Shown here piece after piece: positions 7,927 through 16,763 of a DNA stretch of 64,000 nt. How positions within the stretch are numbered: the first letter of the stretch is position 1; every line of letters starts with the position of its first letter. A model generated the notes under the pieces. The model searched no databases and was not told where the DNA came from. It saw only the letters and a list, made by a program, of their open reading frames with translations. The DNA comes from CAZLMW01 sp964560875 (GTDB lineage: Bacteria > Myxococcota_A > UBA9042): positions 1-64,000 of the forward strand of contig CAZLMW010000012.1 in NCBI GenBank assembly GCA_964560875.1. The letters run 5' to 3'. The translations under genes were made by a program, and so were the position numbers.

Positions 7927-9000
7927 ATGGGCGACGCGACGGTAGCAGACGACTTGGCGGGCTTGCAGCAGCGGGTACGCGAACATCTGCACGAAGCTGG
8001 GGCGGGTTCGGAGGCCGGCGGCGTCGAAGCCGTGACGGTCCGGCCGCTTCCAGGCGGCGCCTGCCAAGACAATTTCGTGGTCGAAGCCACCTGGATTGAC
8101 GGGACGAAAGGACGCCTGGTCTTGCGATCGGATGCGCGCAGCTCGTTGCTCGGTTCGGTGCCGCGCCGCGTCGAAGCCCCGGTCATCGCCGCCGCCGTCG
8201 CTGCTGGAGTCAACACACCGCCGGCTTTGTGGCCAGCTGTTGGGCTTGTCGCGCCGGGGGCCTCCGCCTATTTCATGCCCTGGGTCACCGGTGTCGCCAT
8301 CGGACGCAAAGTTGTGGCATCGCCCAAGCTCGACAACGCCCGCGCCGGACTCATCGACACCCTCGCGCCGCAGCTCGCCGCGATTCACAGCATCAACCCG
8401 ACGTCCCACCCCGACTTGTTCGACGGCGCGACGCCACAAAGGTCCGCCGCCGACCAGGCCGTCGCTGACCTCGATTCCTACCTCGACAGGCTGCCCACAG
8501 ACCGCCCGGCGCTGCTCTTCATCGGCGATTGGCTGCGCGAGAATCGACCCGACGAAGACCACCATGTGCTCGTTCATGGCGACTTCCGAACCGGCAACTT
8601 CATGGTCGACGCGACCGGGCTGCAGGGCATCCTGGACTGGGAATTCGCGCACTGGGGGAGCCGCTGCGAGGACTTGTCGTGGATTTGCGTGCGCGACTGG
8701 CGCTTTGGCGTGCTCAACAACCCGGTTGGAGGCTTTGGTCAGCGCGCACGGTGGCTTTCCGTCTACGAATCGACGACGAAGATGGCGATCGACCCCGCTC
8801 ACCTGCATTGGTGGGAAGTGATGGGCAACGCGCGATGGGCGATCGGCGCCGTGCAGCAATCCGAACGCTACTTGTCGGGCAAGGAACGGGACCTCGAGTA
8901 CCTCGCCATCGGGCGCCGGACCGTCGAAATGGAGTGGGAGGCGTTGCGGCTCATCCGAACCGGCGTGCCGCGATGGCGAGCGGAGAATCCGGCCGACTGA
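7927..9000 (+). CDS. APH-like phosphotransferase, acyl-CoA dehydrogenase-linked type
   Basis: This 357-aa protein belongs to the aminoglycoside-phosphotransferase-like kinase superfamily. The catalytic loop is 'VHGDFRTGNFMVD' (HGDxxxxN) and the metal-binding segment is 'GILDWEFAHWG' (DWE). An N-terminal lobe with 'PLPGGACQDNF' precedes them. Members next to acyl-CoA dehydrogenases, and the fused human ACAD10/ACAD11, act in degradation of 4-hydroxy acids by phosphorylating the hydroxyacyl-CoA. That role fits here because a DUF6285 gene and an acyl-CoA dehydrogenase follow at 13 bp and 3 bp spacing. It is not an antibiotic-resistance gene on this evidence. The substrate is inferred from family and context only. 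Confidence 0.85.
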   Translation: MGDATVADDLAGLQQRVREHLHEAGAGSEAGGVEAVTVRPLPGGACQDNFVVEATWIDGTKGRLVLRSDARSSLLGSVPRRVEAPVIAAAVAAGVNTPPALWPAVGLVAPGASAYFMPWVTGVAIGRKVVASPKLDNARAGLIDTLAPQLAAIHSINPTSHPDLFDGATPQRSAADQAVADLDSYLDRLPTDRPALLFIGDWLRENRPDEDHHVLVHGDFRTGNFMVDATGLQGILDWEFAHWGSRCEDLSWICVRDWRFGVLNNPVGGFGQRARWLSVYESTTKMAIDPAHLHWWEVMGNARWAIGAVQQSERYLSGKERDLEYLAIGRRTVEMEWEALRLIRTGVPRWRAENPAD

Positions 9001-9013
9001 GGCGCACAGACAG

Positions 9014-9307
9014 ATGAAACCGAAACCACCGGCCTCTTACCCGACCGACGCGGATTTGCTCCGCGGGGTCGCGCGTTTTCTGACGGAAGACGTTCGCGCC
9101 GTCGTGCAAGATCCTGCGCTCCGATTCCGGCTGTTGGTGGCGGCAAACATGATCCGCATGGCCGGGGCAGGGCGCGCTGCGGTGGCCTCGTCATCGAAGC
9201 CCAGCGACGACAGCGACATCGAAGCGCTCACCGCCCGCCTTCGCGAAGAGCTGCGCATCGTAAACCCGCGGTTTGACGTCCGCGACGACATCGACATAAC
9301 GGAGTAG
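9014..9307 (+). CDS. DUF6285-like small protein
   Basis: This 97-aa, mostly helical protein starts MKPKPPASYPTDADLL and includes 'FLTEDVRAVVQDPALRFRLLVAANMIRMA' in pieces typical of DUF6285, ending 'LRIVNPRFDVRDD'. I know the family as a companion of APH-like kinases and acyl-CoA dehydrogenases, and the same three-gene order is seen here, with gaps of 13 and 3 bp. No catalytic motif is visible, so it may be a partner or stabilising subunit of the kinase. Confidence 0.72.
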   Translation: MKPKPPASYPTDADLLRGVARFLTEDVRAVVQDPALRFRLLVAANMIRMAGAGRAAVASSSKPSDDSDIEALTARLREELRIVNPRFDVRDDIDITE

Positions 9308-9310
9308 CCG

Positions 9311-10504
9311 ATGCTCTGGAACCTGCCCGACGAGGTCCGCGAGCTGCGCCACAAGGTCCGCACGTTCGTCGACGAGCGAATCATCCCGGTCGAAGAACGG
9401 ATCGTCGAAGAAGACGCACGGCGCGAATACGGCGCACTCCGCGGACTGCAAGCCGAGGCCCGCGCCGCCGGATTATGGACCCCGCACCTGCCCGTCGAAA
9501 ACGGCGGTCTTGGACTTGGCGTGATCGGGATGTGCGCCCTCTTTCGCGCGATGGGACGGTCGCTGGTTGGCCCGCGCGTGTTCAACTGCGACGCCCCCGA
9601 CCAGGGCAACATGGACCTGCTGCTGCGCGTCGCCAGCCCCACGATTCGCGACAAGTGGCTGCAGCCGCTGTGCGACGGCGCGATAACCAGCGCCTTTTGC
9701 ATGACTGAACCGGCTCCCGGGGCTGGCGCTGACCCGCGCAACCTCCGCACCACCGCGACCGAGGACGGCGATCGCTGGCTCATCAACGGGATGAAGTGGT
9801 TCTCGACCGGCGGCGGCGACGCGTCATTGCTGATCGTCATGGCCCGCACATCCGAGGACCGATATCGCGGCGCCACGCTCTTTGTTGTCGATCGACACGC
9901 CGAGGGCGTCGAGCACGTTCGCGATGTCGGCGTCATGGCGGACCCCTTGCTCGTCCACCGCGAGGCCGAGATGCGGTTCACAGACGTCAGAGTCGGTCCC
10001 GAAAACGTCCTGGGCGGGGTCGGACACGGCTTCGAGTTGGCGCAGGCACGGCTGATTCCCGCGCGCCTCACGCACTGCATGCGATGGCTCGGCCTGGCCG
10101 ATAGGTCCCTCGCGATGTGCCGGCAGTACCTGCACAAACGTGTCAGTTTCGGGCGCCCGCTCGCCGATCATCAGCTCGTCCAGCAGTTCGTCACCGATTC
10201 CGCGCTCGCGATCCACACCGGCGACTTGCTCACCTGGCATTGCGCACGGGTGCTGGAACGCGACGGCCCCCAAAAGGCTCGCGGCTACTCATCGATGGCC
10301 AAGCTCCACTGCGCCCGGATGCTCTGCGACGTGCTCGACGCCGCGATTCAGATGCACGGCGCCCTCGGCTACAGCGACGATTTGCCGTTCGCCCGATGGT
10401 ATCGCCACGCCCGCGCCGGCCGCATCGCAGACGGCCCTGATGAGGTCCATATCGGCGTGATCGCGCGGGATTTCCTACGTGAGCGCCTGTCTCTGCTCAC
10501 CTGA
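9311..10504 (+). CDS. Acyl-CoA dehydrogenase, ACAD10/11-like
   Basis: This 397-aa flavoenzyme would introduce the alpha-beta double bond in an acyl-CoA, passing electrons to ETF. N-terminal helices are followed by the FAD and acyl-CoA binding segment 'FCMTEPAPGAGADPRNL' and the 'INGMKWFSTGG' strand. Next come 'RVSFGRPLADHQLVQQ' and 'QMHGALGYSDDLPFARWYRHAR'. The C-terminal 'IADGPDEVH' carries an Asp at the position where many ACADs have the catalytic base. The start ATG 9311 is 3 bp after the DUF6285 stop, giving a tight APH-DUF6285-ACAD operon. Confidence 0.92.
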   Translation: MLWNLPDEVRELRHKVRTFVDERIIPVEERIVEEDARREYGALRGLQAEARAAGLWTPHLPVENGGLGLGVIGMCALFRAMGRSLVGPRVFNCDAPDQGNMDLLLRVASPTIRDKWLQPLCDGAITSAFCMTEPAPGAGADPRNLRTTATEDGDRWLINGMKWFSTGGGDASLLIVMARTSEDRYRGATLFVVDRHAEGVEHVRDVGVMADPLLVHREAEMRFTDVRVGPENVLGGVGHGFELAQARLIPARLTHCMRWLGLADRSLAMCRQYLHKRVSFGRPLADHQLVQQFVTDSALAIHTGDLLTWHCARVLERDGPQKARGYSSMAKLHCARMLCDVLDAAIQMHGALGYSDDLPFARWYRHARAGRIADGPDEVHIGVIARDFLRERLSLLT

Positions 10505-10626
10505 ACAACCCGTGCTCATTGCGCCCTCCCACGCGTGGAAATCCGCGTCCCCGTGGAGTTTTTCGGCCTTGAACGCCGGCCGGGCCGTGTCTACCCTTCG
10601 CATCGAGGGGAGAGCGAGGTACGACC

Positions 10627-12540
10627 ATGAAACTGCGAACCGGGCGCCTGACAGGCGCCGTGGTCGCCGCGATCGCATTTTTGCCGGCATCGGCGTTCGC
10701 GTGCGGCGGCTTTTTCTGCTTCACCCAGCCGATCGATCAGAGCGCCGAACGCGTTTTGTACGTCCAGGATGGCACCAAGATCGAGGTGCACATCCAGATC
10801 AGCTACACCGGCGAGGACGACAAGTTCTCGTGGATCCTGCCGCTGCAGTCCGCGCCCGAATTGGGTATCGGCAGCGACAGCATCTTCCAAATCCTCGAGC
10901 AGGAGACGTCGCCGCGTTTTCAGCTGCAGTGGAACAACACCAAGGACTGCCAAGGGTATCCGCCCTGTCGCATGTTCGACGCTGCAGCCGGCGGTGGAAG
11001 CAGCGGTGGTTCCGGCAACGGCGGCGGTGTCCAGGTCCTCGATCAAGGCAACGTGGGACCGTATGACTACGTCGTGCTCAAGAGCGGCAACGCGGACGAG
11101 CTGATCAATTGGCTCAACAAGAACAAATACGTGCAGCCCAAGGAGTCCAAGCCGCTCATCGAGTCGTACGTCAAGAAGCAGCACGTCTTCCTCGCGCTCA
11201 AGCTCAGCAAGGACAGCAACTCGGGCGACATTGCGCCGATCGTCGTGAAGCTCGACGAGAGCTCGCCGTGCCTGCCCATCCGCCTGACGCAAATCGCCGC
11301 GCAGCCGGACATGCCGATCGTGACCTGGACGCTCGGGCCGGCCCGCGCCATCCCGAAGAACTTCCTGCACGTCATCCTCAACGACGCCGTGTTCGACTGG
11401 CTGCGCCCCGGCGCCAACTACAAGACCGTCGTCAGCAAGGCGGTCGACCAAGCTTCCGGCCACGCGTTCACGACCGAGTACGCCAAGCAGACCGACAAGT
11501 GGAAGCGCAAGTTCGCCAACAAGAGCTGGGATCCGAGCAAGCTCGAGAGCATCACCGACCCGTCCACGTTCCTGATGAAGCTGCTCGAATACGGCTACCC
11601 GCGAACGACGCAGATGCAAAACCTCATCCGCAAACATCTGCCCAAGCCGGCCAAGTACAAAGACGTCAAGGACAACGCGTACTACAACTGCCTCGGTCAG
11701 CAGTGGAACACCAAGCCGCCGTGCAGCGATTACAAGGCCGCGGCGAAAGCCCAGGGATTCGACGCCAAGAAGTTCGTTGTGGACCTGGTGAAGTACGTGA
11801 TCGAGCCGCTGCAGAAGATGGACAGCGACATCGCCGGGCACGCCTGGATGACGCGGCTTTACACCACCCTCGACCCGCAGGAGATGGACAAGGACCCGAT
11901 TTTCGCGTTCAACAAGACGCTGCCGGCCGTCGATAACACCCGTACAGCGACGGCGCACCCGATCTGCGACAAGGGCAAGAAGGTGGCGACCAAAGCCAAG
12001 CTGGTTTTCGCCGACAAGCACGAGCTGACCGTCGATATACCGACCGACAACAAGGACTGTCAGTGGCAGTTCAATGGCGGCGTGGCGGCGTTCGGCAAGG
12101 GAACCGACGCGATCAAGAGCGACGGTGGTCAGCCCGCCAAGGAGATCCAGGTGCTCGACGAAACGGGCGCTCCGCTAGCGATTCATCCGGCCGATGCGGA
12201 CAAAGTCGACGCGGCTCTCAACGGTGCGGAGGCCGGCAAACCGAGCCTGACCCCCGAGTTCAAGAAGGACCTGCGCGATCCCGCGTGGAAATACACCGAC
12301 CCGAAATTCGATCCCGGCCCCGCCAGCAGCAGCGGCGGCACGTCGTCAAGCAGCGGCTCCTCGGGCGGTTCATCGACCTCCGGTGGCACGTCGACAAGTT
12401 CCGGCGGATCGTCAACCAGCTCCGGCGGCGGAGATTCTTCGGGTTGCACGGCCGGCTCCAGCCAGGGTTCACAGTTGCCGACCGCGCTGCTCGTGATGTT
12501 CGCCCTCGGCGCGCTCTTCGTGCGTCGGCGGGTCGCCTGA
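10627..12540 (+). CDS. DUF2330 surface protein with MYXO-CTERM-like tail
   Basis: This 637-aa protein has a signal peptide (MKLRTGRLTGAVVAAIAF, cleavage near AFA) followed directly by 'CGGFFCFTQPIDQSAERVLY' and 'YTGEDDKFSWILPLQS', hallmarks of DUF2330. The middle is a long globular region. Residues about 560-600 are a Gly/Ser/Thr-rich linker with runs of SSG and SGG. The end has a single Cys ('SSGCTAGSS'), a hydrophobic helix ('LPTALLVMFALGALF') and 'VRRRVA'. This Cys, helix and Arg-cluster order matches MYXO-CTERM sorting tails, which are trimmed and lipid-anchored to the cell surface in Myxococcota. Function of DUF2330 is unknown. A weak TTGAAC-N17-TACCCT element lies at 10569-10597. Confidence 0.88.
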   Translation: MKLRTGRLTGAVVAAIAFLPASAFACGGFFCFTQPIDQSAERVLYVQDGTKIEVHIQISYTGEDDKFSWILPLQSAPELGIGSDSIFQILEQETSPRFQLQWNNTKDCQGYPPCRMFDAAAGGGSSGGSGNGGGVQVLDQGNVGPYDYVVLKSGNADELINWLNKNKYVQPKESKPLIESYVKKQHVFLALKLSKDSNSGDIAPIVVKLDESSPCLPIRLTQIAAQPDMPIVTWTLGPARAIPKNFLHVILNDAVFDWLRPGANYKTVVSKAVDQASGHAFTTEYAKQTDKWKRKFANKSWDPSKLESITDPSTFLMKLLEYGYPRTTQMQNLIRKHLPKPAKYKDVKDNAYYNCLGQQWNTKPPCSDYKAAAKAQGFDAKKFVVDLVKYVIEPLQKMDSDIAGHAWMTRLYTTLDPQEMDKDPIFAFNKTLPAVDNTRTATAHPICDKGKKVATKAKLVFADKHELTVDIPTDNKDCQWQFNGGVAAFGKGTDAIKSDGGQPAKEIQVLDETGAPLAIHPADADKVDAALNGAEAGKPSLTPEFKKDLRDPAWKYTDPKFDPGPASSSGGTSSSSGSSGGSSTSGGTSTSSGGSSTSSGGGDSSGCTAGSSQGSQLPTALLVMFALGALFVRRRVA

Positions 12541-12558
12541 TTCGGGCTTGAGACACAT

Positions 12559-13278
12559 TTGAACCATTACCTCGTCCCGCCGCCCGCACCGGTCGCCATG
12601 CCGGTCGCGGGCTGCGGTCGCTTTGGTGTCGGTCGTTTTGGTGTCGGTCGGATTTGGTGCGTCGGGCGCAACTATCGAGCCCATGCGCTCGAAATGGGCG
12701 CCGATCCAGACCGTGAACCGCCCTTCTTCTTCGCCAAACCGGCAACAGCGCTCGTTGCTGCGACAGCGATAGATGCCGCGGTGGTGATGGCCTATCCGCC
12801 CGCGACAAGCGCGCTGCACCACGAGGTCGAGCTGGTCGTCGCTATCGGTAAGGGCGGCAGCAACATCGCCGTCGCCGATGCCTGCGATCACATCGCCGGC
12901 TACGCGGTGGGCCTCGACATGACGCGACGAGGCGTTCAACGCGCAGCCAAGGCAAAGGGCCGCCCATGGGCGTTGGCCAAGGGTTTTGACCAGAGTGCCC
13001 CCATTGCGCCGCTCGTCGCCGCCGCTGATTGGTCGATCAGCGCGGGCAAGGCCATCCAATTGCGTGTCAACGGCGAGGTTCGTCAAGCGTCGTCGCTCGG
13101 AAAGCTGATCTGGTCAGTCGCCGAGGTCATCGCGCAGCTGTCCGCCCAGGTGGCGCTGCTTCCCGGGGACTTGATCTTCACCGGGACGCCCGCGGGAGTC
13201 GGCCCGGTCGAGCAGGGCGACGTGCTCCGCGCCGAAATCGACGGGCTGCCAACGTTAACGGTTCGAGTTGGCAGCTGA
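12559..13278 (+). CDS. Fumarylacetoacetate hydrolase (FAH)-family protein
   Basis: This protein of up to 239 aa resembles the short FAHD1-type acylpyruvate hydrolases and isomerases. Conserved segments are 'IWCVGRNYRAHALEMG', 'PFFFAKPATAL', metal ligands in 'LHHEVELVVAIG' (Glu-x-Glu), 'AGYAVGLDMTRR' (Asp), 'WALAKGFDQSAPI' and 'GDLIFTGTPAGVGPV'. The start is uncertain: TTG 12559 is the longest and ATG 12598 (MPVAGCGRFG) is a good alternative. The conserved fold begins only after a small in-frame tandem repeat. It lies 18 bp after the DUF2330 gene. Substrate not assignable. Confidence 0.88.
   Translation: MNHYLVPPPAPVAMPVAGCGRFGVGRFGVGRIWCVGRNYRAHALEMGADPDREPPFFFAKPATALVAATAIDAAVVMAYPPATSALHHEVELVVAIGKGGSNIAVADACDHIAGYAVGLDMTRRGVQRAAKAKGRPWALAKGFDQSAPIAPLVAAADWSISAGKAIQLRVNGEVRQASSLGKLIWSVAEVIAQLSAQVALLPGDLIFTGTPAGVGPVEQGDVLRAEIDGLPTLTVRVGS
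12616..12660 (+). repeat. In-frame 15-bp tandem repeat at FAH N-terminus
   Basis: Three adjacent 15-bp units (GGTCGCTTTGGTGTC and variants) encode GRFGV-GRFGV-GRIWC just before the conserved FAH core. The third unit is the native start of the core; the first two look like duplications of it. Confidence 0.75.
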
Positions 13279-13315
13279 GGCGATGGATGGAGTGGAGTAG
13301 CGGGTCGGCCGAGTG

Positions 13316-14209
13316 CTAGTCGCGGTCGATGCGAATTTCCAGGCCTTCTCGCGCGGCGAAAATGAAGACGTCACTCTCGAAACCGGTGGCGCGGGCGCGA
13401 CACGTCGAGATGACCTTGTCGACCTCTTCGTCCGAGTGCATCGGATCGTGGTGGTAGATCGCGAGCTCTTTGACCTGCGCCTGGATGGCGAGATCGACAA
13501 CCGTCGTGCAGCGCGCATGGCCCCAGCCGACCTTGGACGGGTACTCGGCATCGGTGTACTGGCCGTCGGCGATCAGCAGATCCGCGCCACGGCAGAAGTC
13601 GATGAGATCGCGCGGCAAACGGCGCAAGGCGTTGGGCTCGCGGACGGCCTGATCCTTGTCCTGCAGCATCTGGTCGAGCTCGTTATCGGTCGCGTAGACA
13701 AGCTTGTGTCCGTTCCACTCGAAGCTATACGCGTAGCTGCCGCCGGGGTGATGCACGCGCAAGCAGCTGACCTGGACGCCGTCGATCGCCTTGGTGCCGT
13801 GCACGCCGAGATCCGCCGGAGCGATTTTACCGCCGAGCGCCGCGAAATCGACGGGGAAGTACGACGAGCTCATCTGGCCGGACAGCAGGCGATGGAACCG
13901 CTTGTCGCCGTCGCGGGTGCCGTAGATGTAGAGCGTGTTGCTCGGGACGTACGCCGGCACGAAGAACGGGAAGCCCTGGATGTGGTCCCAGTGCATGTGG
14001 CTGAAGAACATGTGCGCCGTGATCGGGCCACCGCCGCGCGACATGATGTCGTTGCCAAGCTCGCGCAGCCCGGTGCCGCCGTCGCAGATAAACAGCGTGT
14101 CGTTGACGCGAACCTCGACGCAGCTGGTGTTGCCGCCGTATCGATAGGTGCGTTTGCCGGGCGTGGGAATCGATCCCCGAACTCCCCAAAAGCGCGAAAA
14201 GAACGCCAT
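13316..14209 (-). CDS. Metallo-beta-lactamase-fold hydrolase
   Basis: This 297-aa protein has the MBL-fold metal motif 'FSHMHWDHIQG' (HxHxDH) near residues 89-95, preceded by 'LFICDGGTGLRELG'. 'CLRVHHPGGSYAYSFEW' and 'LVYATDNELDQ' supply further metal-site residues. The N-terminus 'RFWGVRGSIPTPGKRTYRYGGNTSCVEV' is typical of bacterial MBL proteins related to class II cyclic-nucleotide phosphodiesterases and RNase Z-like enzymes. No signal peptide is seen. The FHA-domain gene lies 12 bp upstream in the same direction, so a signalling role is possible. Exact substrate is unknown. Confidence 0.88.
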   Translation of the reverse strand: MAFFSRFWGVRGSIPTPGKRTYRYGGNTSCVEVRVNDTLFICDGGTGLRELGNDIMSRGGGPITAHMFFSHMHWDHIQGFPFFVPAYVPSNTLYIYGTRDGDKRFHRLLSGQMSSSYFPVDFAALGGKIAPADLGVHGTKAIDGVQVSCLRVHHPGGSYAYSFEWNGHKLVYATDNELDQMLQDKDQAVREPNALRRLPRDLIDFCRGADLLIADGQYTDAEYPSKVGWGHARCTTVVDLAIQAQVKELAIYHHDPMHSDEEVDKVISTCRARATGFESDVFIFAAREGLEIRIDRD

Positions 14210-14221
14210 GTAGTCCGGCTC

Positions 14222-14599
14222 CTAGTTGCCTTCGAGGTAGATGAGGACGACGTTGCCAAGTTGCACGGTGTCGCCGTCGCGTAGAACGCAGGAATGGGCG
14301 CGCACTTCGTTGACGTAAACGCCGTTGCGCGAACCGAGATCAACAATGCGATATCCCCACGCGGTGCGTTCGATCATGGCGTGCTGACGGCTCAAGTCCG
14401 CCGACATGATGCGCACATCTGCGGAGTTGCTTCGACCGATCGTGACGGGGTCGTTGCCCAGCGAAATCGTCCGCGGCTGATCCCCGCCGGCGATCAACTG
14501 CAACATATGCGGCCGCCGCAGCAGCCGCGTCGGAAGCAACGAAATGTCGTGCGCTTCGGTCTTTTGAAACTCGAGGCGCCCTTCGACGGTGTCTTCCAT
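14222..14599 (-). CDS. FHA-domain protein
   Basis: This 125-aa protein is essentially one forkhead-associated domain, which binds phosphothreonine peptides. The key signature residues are visible: 'VTIGRSNSADVRI' (Gly-Arg-Ser), 'LSRQHAMIER' (Ser..His) and 'DLGSRNGVYVNEV' (Ser-x-Asn-Gly). A 35-residue N-terminal extension precedes the domain. No kinase or second domain is fused, so it probably acts as a small adaptor reading phosphorylated partners. The MBL-fold gene follows by 12 bp. The 167 bp upstream (14600-14766), up to the peptidase stop, holds nothing I can recognise beyond this gene's leader. Confidence 0.9.
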   Translation of the reverse strand: MEDTVEGRLEFQKTEAHDISLLPTRLLRRPHMLQLIAGGDQPRTISLGNDPVTIGRSNSADVRIMSADLSRQHAMIERTAWGYRIVDLGSRNGVYVNEVRAHSCVLRDGDTVQLGNVVLIYLEGN

Positions 14600-14766
14600 C
14601 TTTCGTCCGATCTCGCCGTGTTCTCGTGCCGATTATGGCCGGTCGCGTAGGGTTTTCGCCGTAGCCCGCGTGGAGGAGTCGGCCGCGAGGTTATCGAGTA
14701 GGCGTCGGCGCTTCAAGACGTTGCGACGATGTCGCTGCGATCAATCTGCGCGTGTTTGTGGCTGCG

Positions 14767-16188
14767 TCATGCGTCGAGCACCGCTGAGATGGCGACACCG
14801 CGACCCGTCAGTGCTTCAACGCCGGGCACCGACCGCGGCACCGCTTCGGTCAAGTTGTCGGGCGCGCCATCGGTCACCAGGATATCGTCCTCGATGCGAA
14901 TTCCCCCGAAACCCAGCCATTTTTCCGCCCGCTCGAAGTCGACCTTGCCGTCAAACCGCTGCCGCAAAGCCGCGTCGTGCAGAATCGCCGGGACGACGTA
15001 GAAGCCGGGCTCGACGGTCACGACCCAACCGGGCTCAAGCACACGGTCGAGGCGCAGGTAGCAGGTCCCGAATTGATCGGGGCGGCCGCGGCCAATGGGG
15101 TACGACGGCAAATCGCCGAAGTTTTCGAGATCATGGACGTCCAGGCCGAGCAAGTGGCCCACGCCGTGGGGGAAGAACAGAGCGTGTGCGCCGGTCGCGA
15201 CGGCTTCGTCTGCGGAGATGGTGACCAGGCGCTCGTCGACCAGGAAGTCCGCCAGGACTCTGCAAGCGGTGTCGTGGACGTGGCGATACCGGACCCCGGC
15301 GCGGCATCGGTCGATCGCGGCGTCCTGGGCCGCGAGCACAGCTTCGTACGCCGCCCTCTGGCGCCCCTGGAACATGCCCGCCACCGGCCATGTGCGTGTC
15401 ACGTCGCAACCATAGCCTTCCTCGACCTCGCCGCCGCCGTCGACAAGGAGGAGCGTGCCGGCCTCCAGCCGGTGTTCGTGGTGGAAGTTGTGCAGGACCT
15501 CACCGCGCTGCGTCAGGATGGTTGGATAGCCTTCGGTGCAGCCGTTGGCTCCCAGCACGGCCCGAAACAGCGCGACCAGCGAGCGCTCGTGGACCCCTGG
15601 TTTCGCGCCGGCGGCGACGGCCTTGTGAGCGGCGGCCGTGTGCTTGGCGGCCTGCCGCAGCATGTCGACTTCGATCGCGGTCTTGGGGCGCCGCAGTTCG
15701 ATGACAGCGGACACGAGGTCGTCGTCGCCAAACGCATCACCAAAGCGGAGTGGAACGCCGAGTTCGTCTTCGATCCACGCGTTGCGCGCTTCGTCGGCGA
15801 TCGCGAGCGTCGCGGGATGTTCAGCAAGATCGCGCAGATCGTCGGCGAGGCGGTCCGTATCGAACACGCCTGCGACATCAAACGTGGCGCCGAGCTCGGC
15901 GAACGTGGGCACATCGCCATGCCAAAGCGGGTCATCCGGGGCAGGCTCGGGCAGATACAGCCGGCTCCCGTCGCGATCGATAAGGATCGCGGCATCGGGC
16001 TCACGGCAGCCGGTGAAGTACAGAAACGTGCTGTCCTGTCGAAAGGGCAGCGGGGTCATGGGCAGGTTTCGGGCGCGCACGCCATTGCCGAGCAGAAGCA
16101 CAGGTCGCCCGAGTTTTTCCATGAGCTGCCGGCGACGTTGCGCATGTGTTGCGGCCGGGACGCGGCCCGTTCCGATGGTGTGGCTCAT
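14767..16188 (-). CDS. Xaa-Pro aminopeptidase (M24, PepP-like)
   Basis: This 473-aa cytoplasmic metallopeptidase removes N-terminal residues preceding proline. The N-terminal creatinase-like domain includes 'LPFRQDSTFLYFTGCREPDA', typical of AMP_N. The C-terminal M24 pita-bread domain shows metal ligands in order: Asp in 'LLVDGGGEVEEGYGCDVTRTWPV' (two aspartates), His in 'FFPHGVGHLLGLDVHD', Glu in 'TVEPGFYV' and Glu in 'GGIRIEDDILVT'. Length fits PepP. It is the downstream neighbour of the Hpt gene (68 bp). Confidence 0.93.
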   Translation of the reverse strand: MSHTIGTGRVPAATHAQRRRQLMEKLGRPVLLLGNGVRARNLPMTPLPFRQDSTFLYFTGCREPDAAILIDRDGSRLYLPEPAPDDPLWHGDVPTFAELGATFDVAGVFDTDRLADDLRDLAEHPATLAIADEARNAWIEDELGVPLRFGDAFGDDDLVSAVIELRRPKTAIEVDMLRQAAKHTAAAHKAVAAGAKPGVHERSLVALFRAVLGANGCTEGYPTILTQRGEVLHNFHHEHRLEAGTLLLVDGGGEVEEGYGCDVTRTWPVAGMFQGRQRAAYEAVLAAQDAAIDRCRAGVRYRHVHDTACRVLADFLVDERLVTISADEAVATGAHALFFPHGVGHLLGLDVHDLENFGDLPSYPIGRGRPDQFGTCYLRLDRVLEPGWVVTVEPGFYVVPAILHDAALRQRFDGKVDFERAEKWLGFGGIRIEDDILVTDGAPDNLTEAVPRSVPGVEALTGRGVAISAVLDA

Positions 16189-16256
16189 GGCGTCATCTCA
16201 GGGTCGGAAGGGCCGCTGTGGCCAGGTGGCAGCGCCGTTCGAGCGACAGTCGCTCA

Positions 16257-16655
16257 TCAAGCGGGCGTTTCGGTGATGTCCGCGCCCATGCGGTCGCGCG
16301 CCCATGCCGCGATCGCGGCGGTTGTCGGCCGCATGCAATCACGCGCTGCGGCGACCGCTTCGGCAGACGCATCCAATTGCGCGGCTTTCGCCGCAGTTAT
16401 CGCTCGTCCGCATGCGTCGCCGAGGGCGATCGCGCCGACATTGAGCGCAGCTCCTTTGCACCGATGCGCGATGAAGGCCATCGACTCAAGATCGCCTGCC
16501 GCGAGCGCAGTTTCCAGCTCAGCGATGTCGCGCGCGGCGCTGGCGATGAAACGACGGACCAGGCGGGTCGCGATCGCCGGGTTGCCGGCGAAACTCAACA
16601 TCTCGTCGAGATTTGTCACGTCGAAAAACAACGGTTCGGCACGGCCATCGGTCAT
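16257..16655 (-). CDS. Stand-alone Hpt (histidine phosphotransfer) protein
   Basis: This 132-aa helical protein starts at ATG 16655 (MTDGRAEPLFFDV). An upstream in-frame ATG at 16769 would add 38 residues with no domain character. The phosphorylatable His is in 'AFIAHRCKGAALNVGA', the HxxKG signature of Hpt domains. An N-terminal 'LDEMLSFAGNPAIATRLVRRFIASA' helix matches the family. It would shuttle phosphate between a hybrid kinase and a response regulator, but neither lies next to it. It is divergent from the ABC operon. Confidence 0.83.
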   Translation of the reverse strand: MTDGRAEPLFFDVTNLDEMLSFAGNPAIATRLVRRFIASAARDIAELETALAAGDLESMAFIAHRCKGAALNVGAIALGDACGRAITAAKAAQLDASAEAVAAARDCMRPTTAAIAAWARDRMGADITETPA

Positions 16656-16763
16656 CGCGGGCAGCCTGCCGGCTCGCGACAGCGGTCGCAACACGGAATC
16701 GGCAACAACGTCGCATCCGCACAGGTCGGGCGGCCCAGGACGCGCTGCGTGCTCCGACCGGGC

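Noticed and set aside
7927..9000. Aminoglycoside resistance gene
   Set aside because: The HGDxxxxN/DWE motifs are shared by many kinases; context (DUF6285, acyl-CoA dehydrogenase) points to acyl-CoA metabolism.
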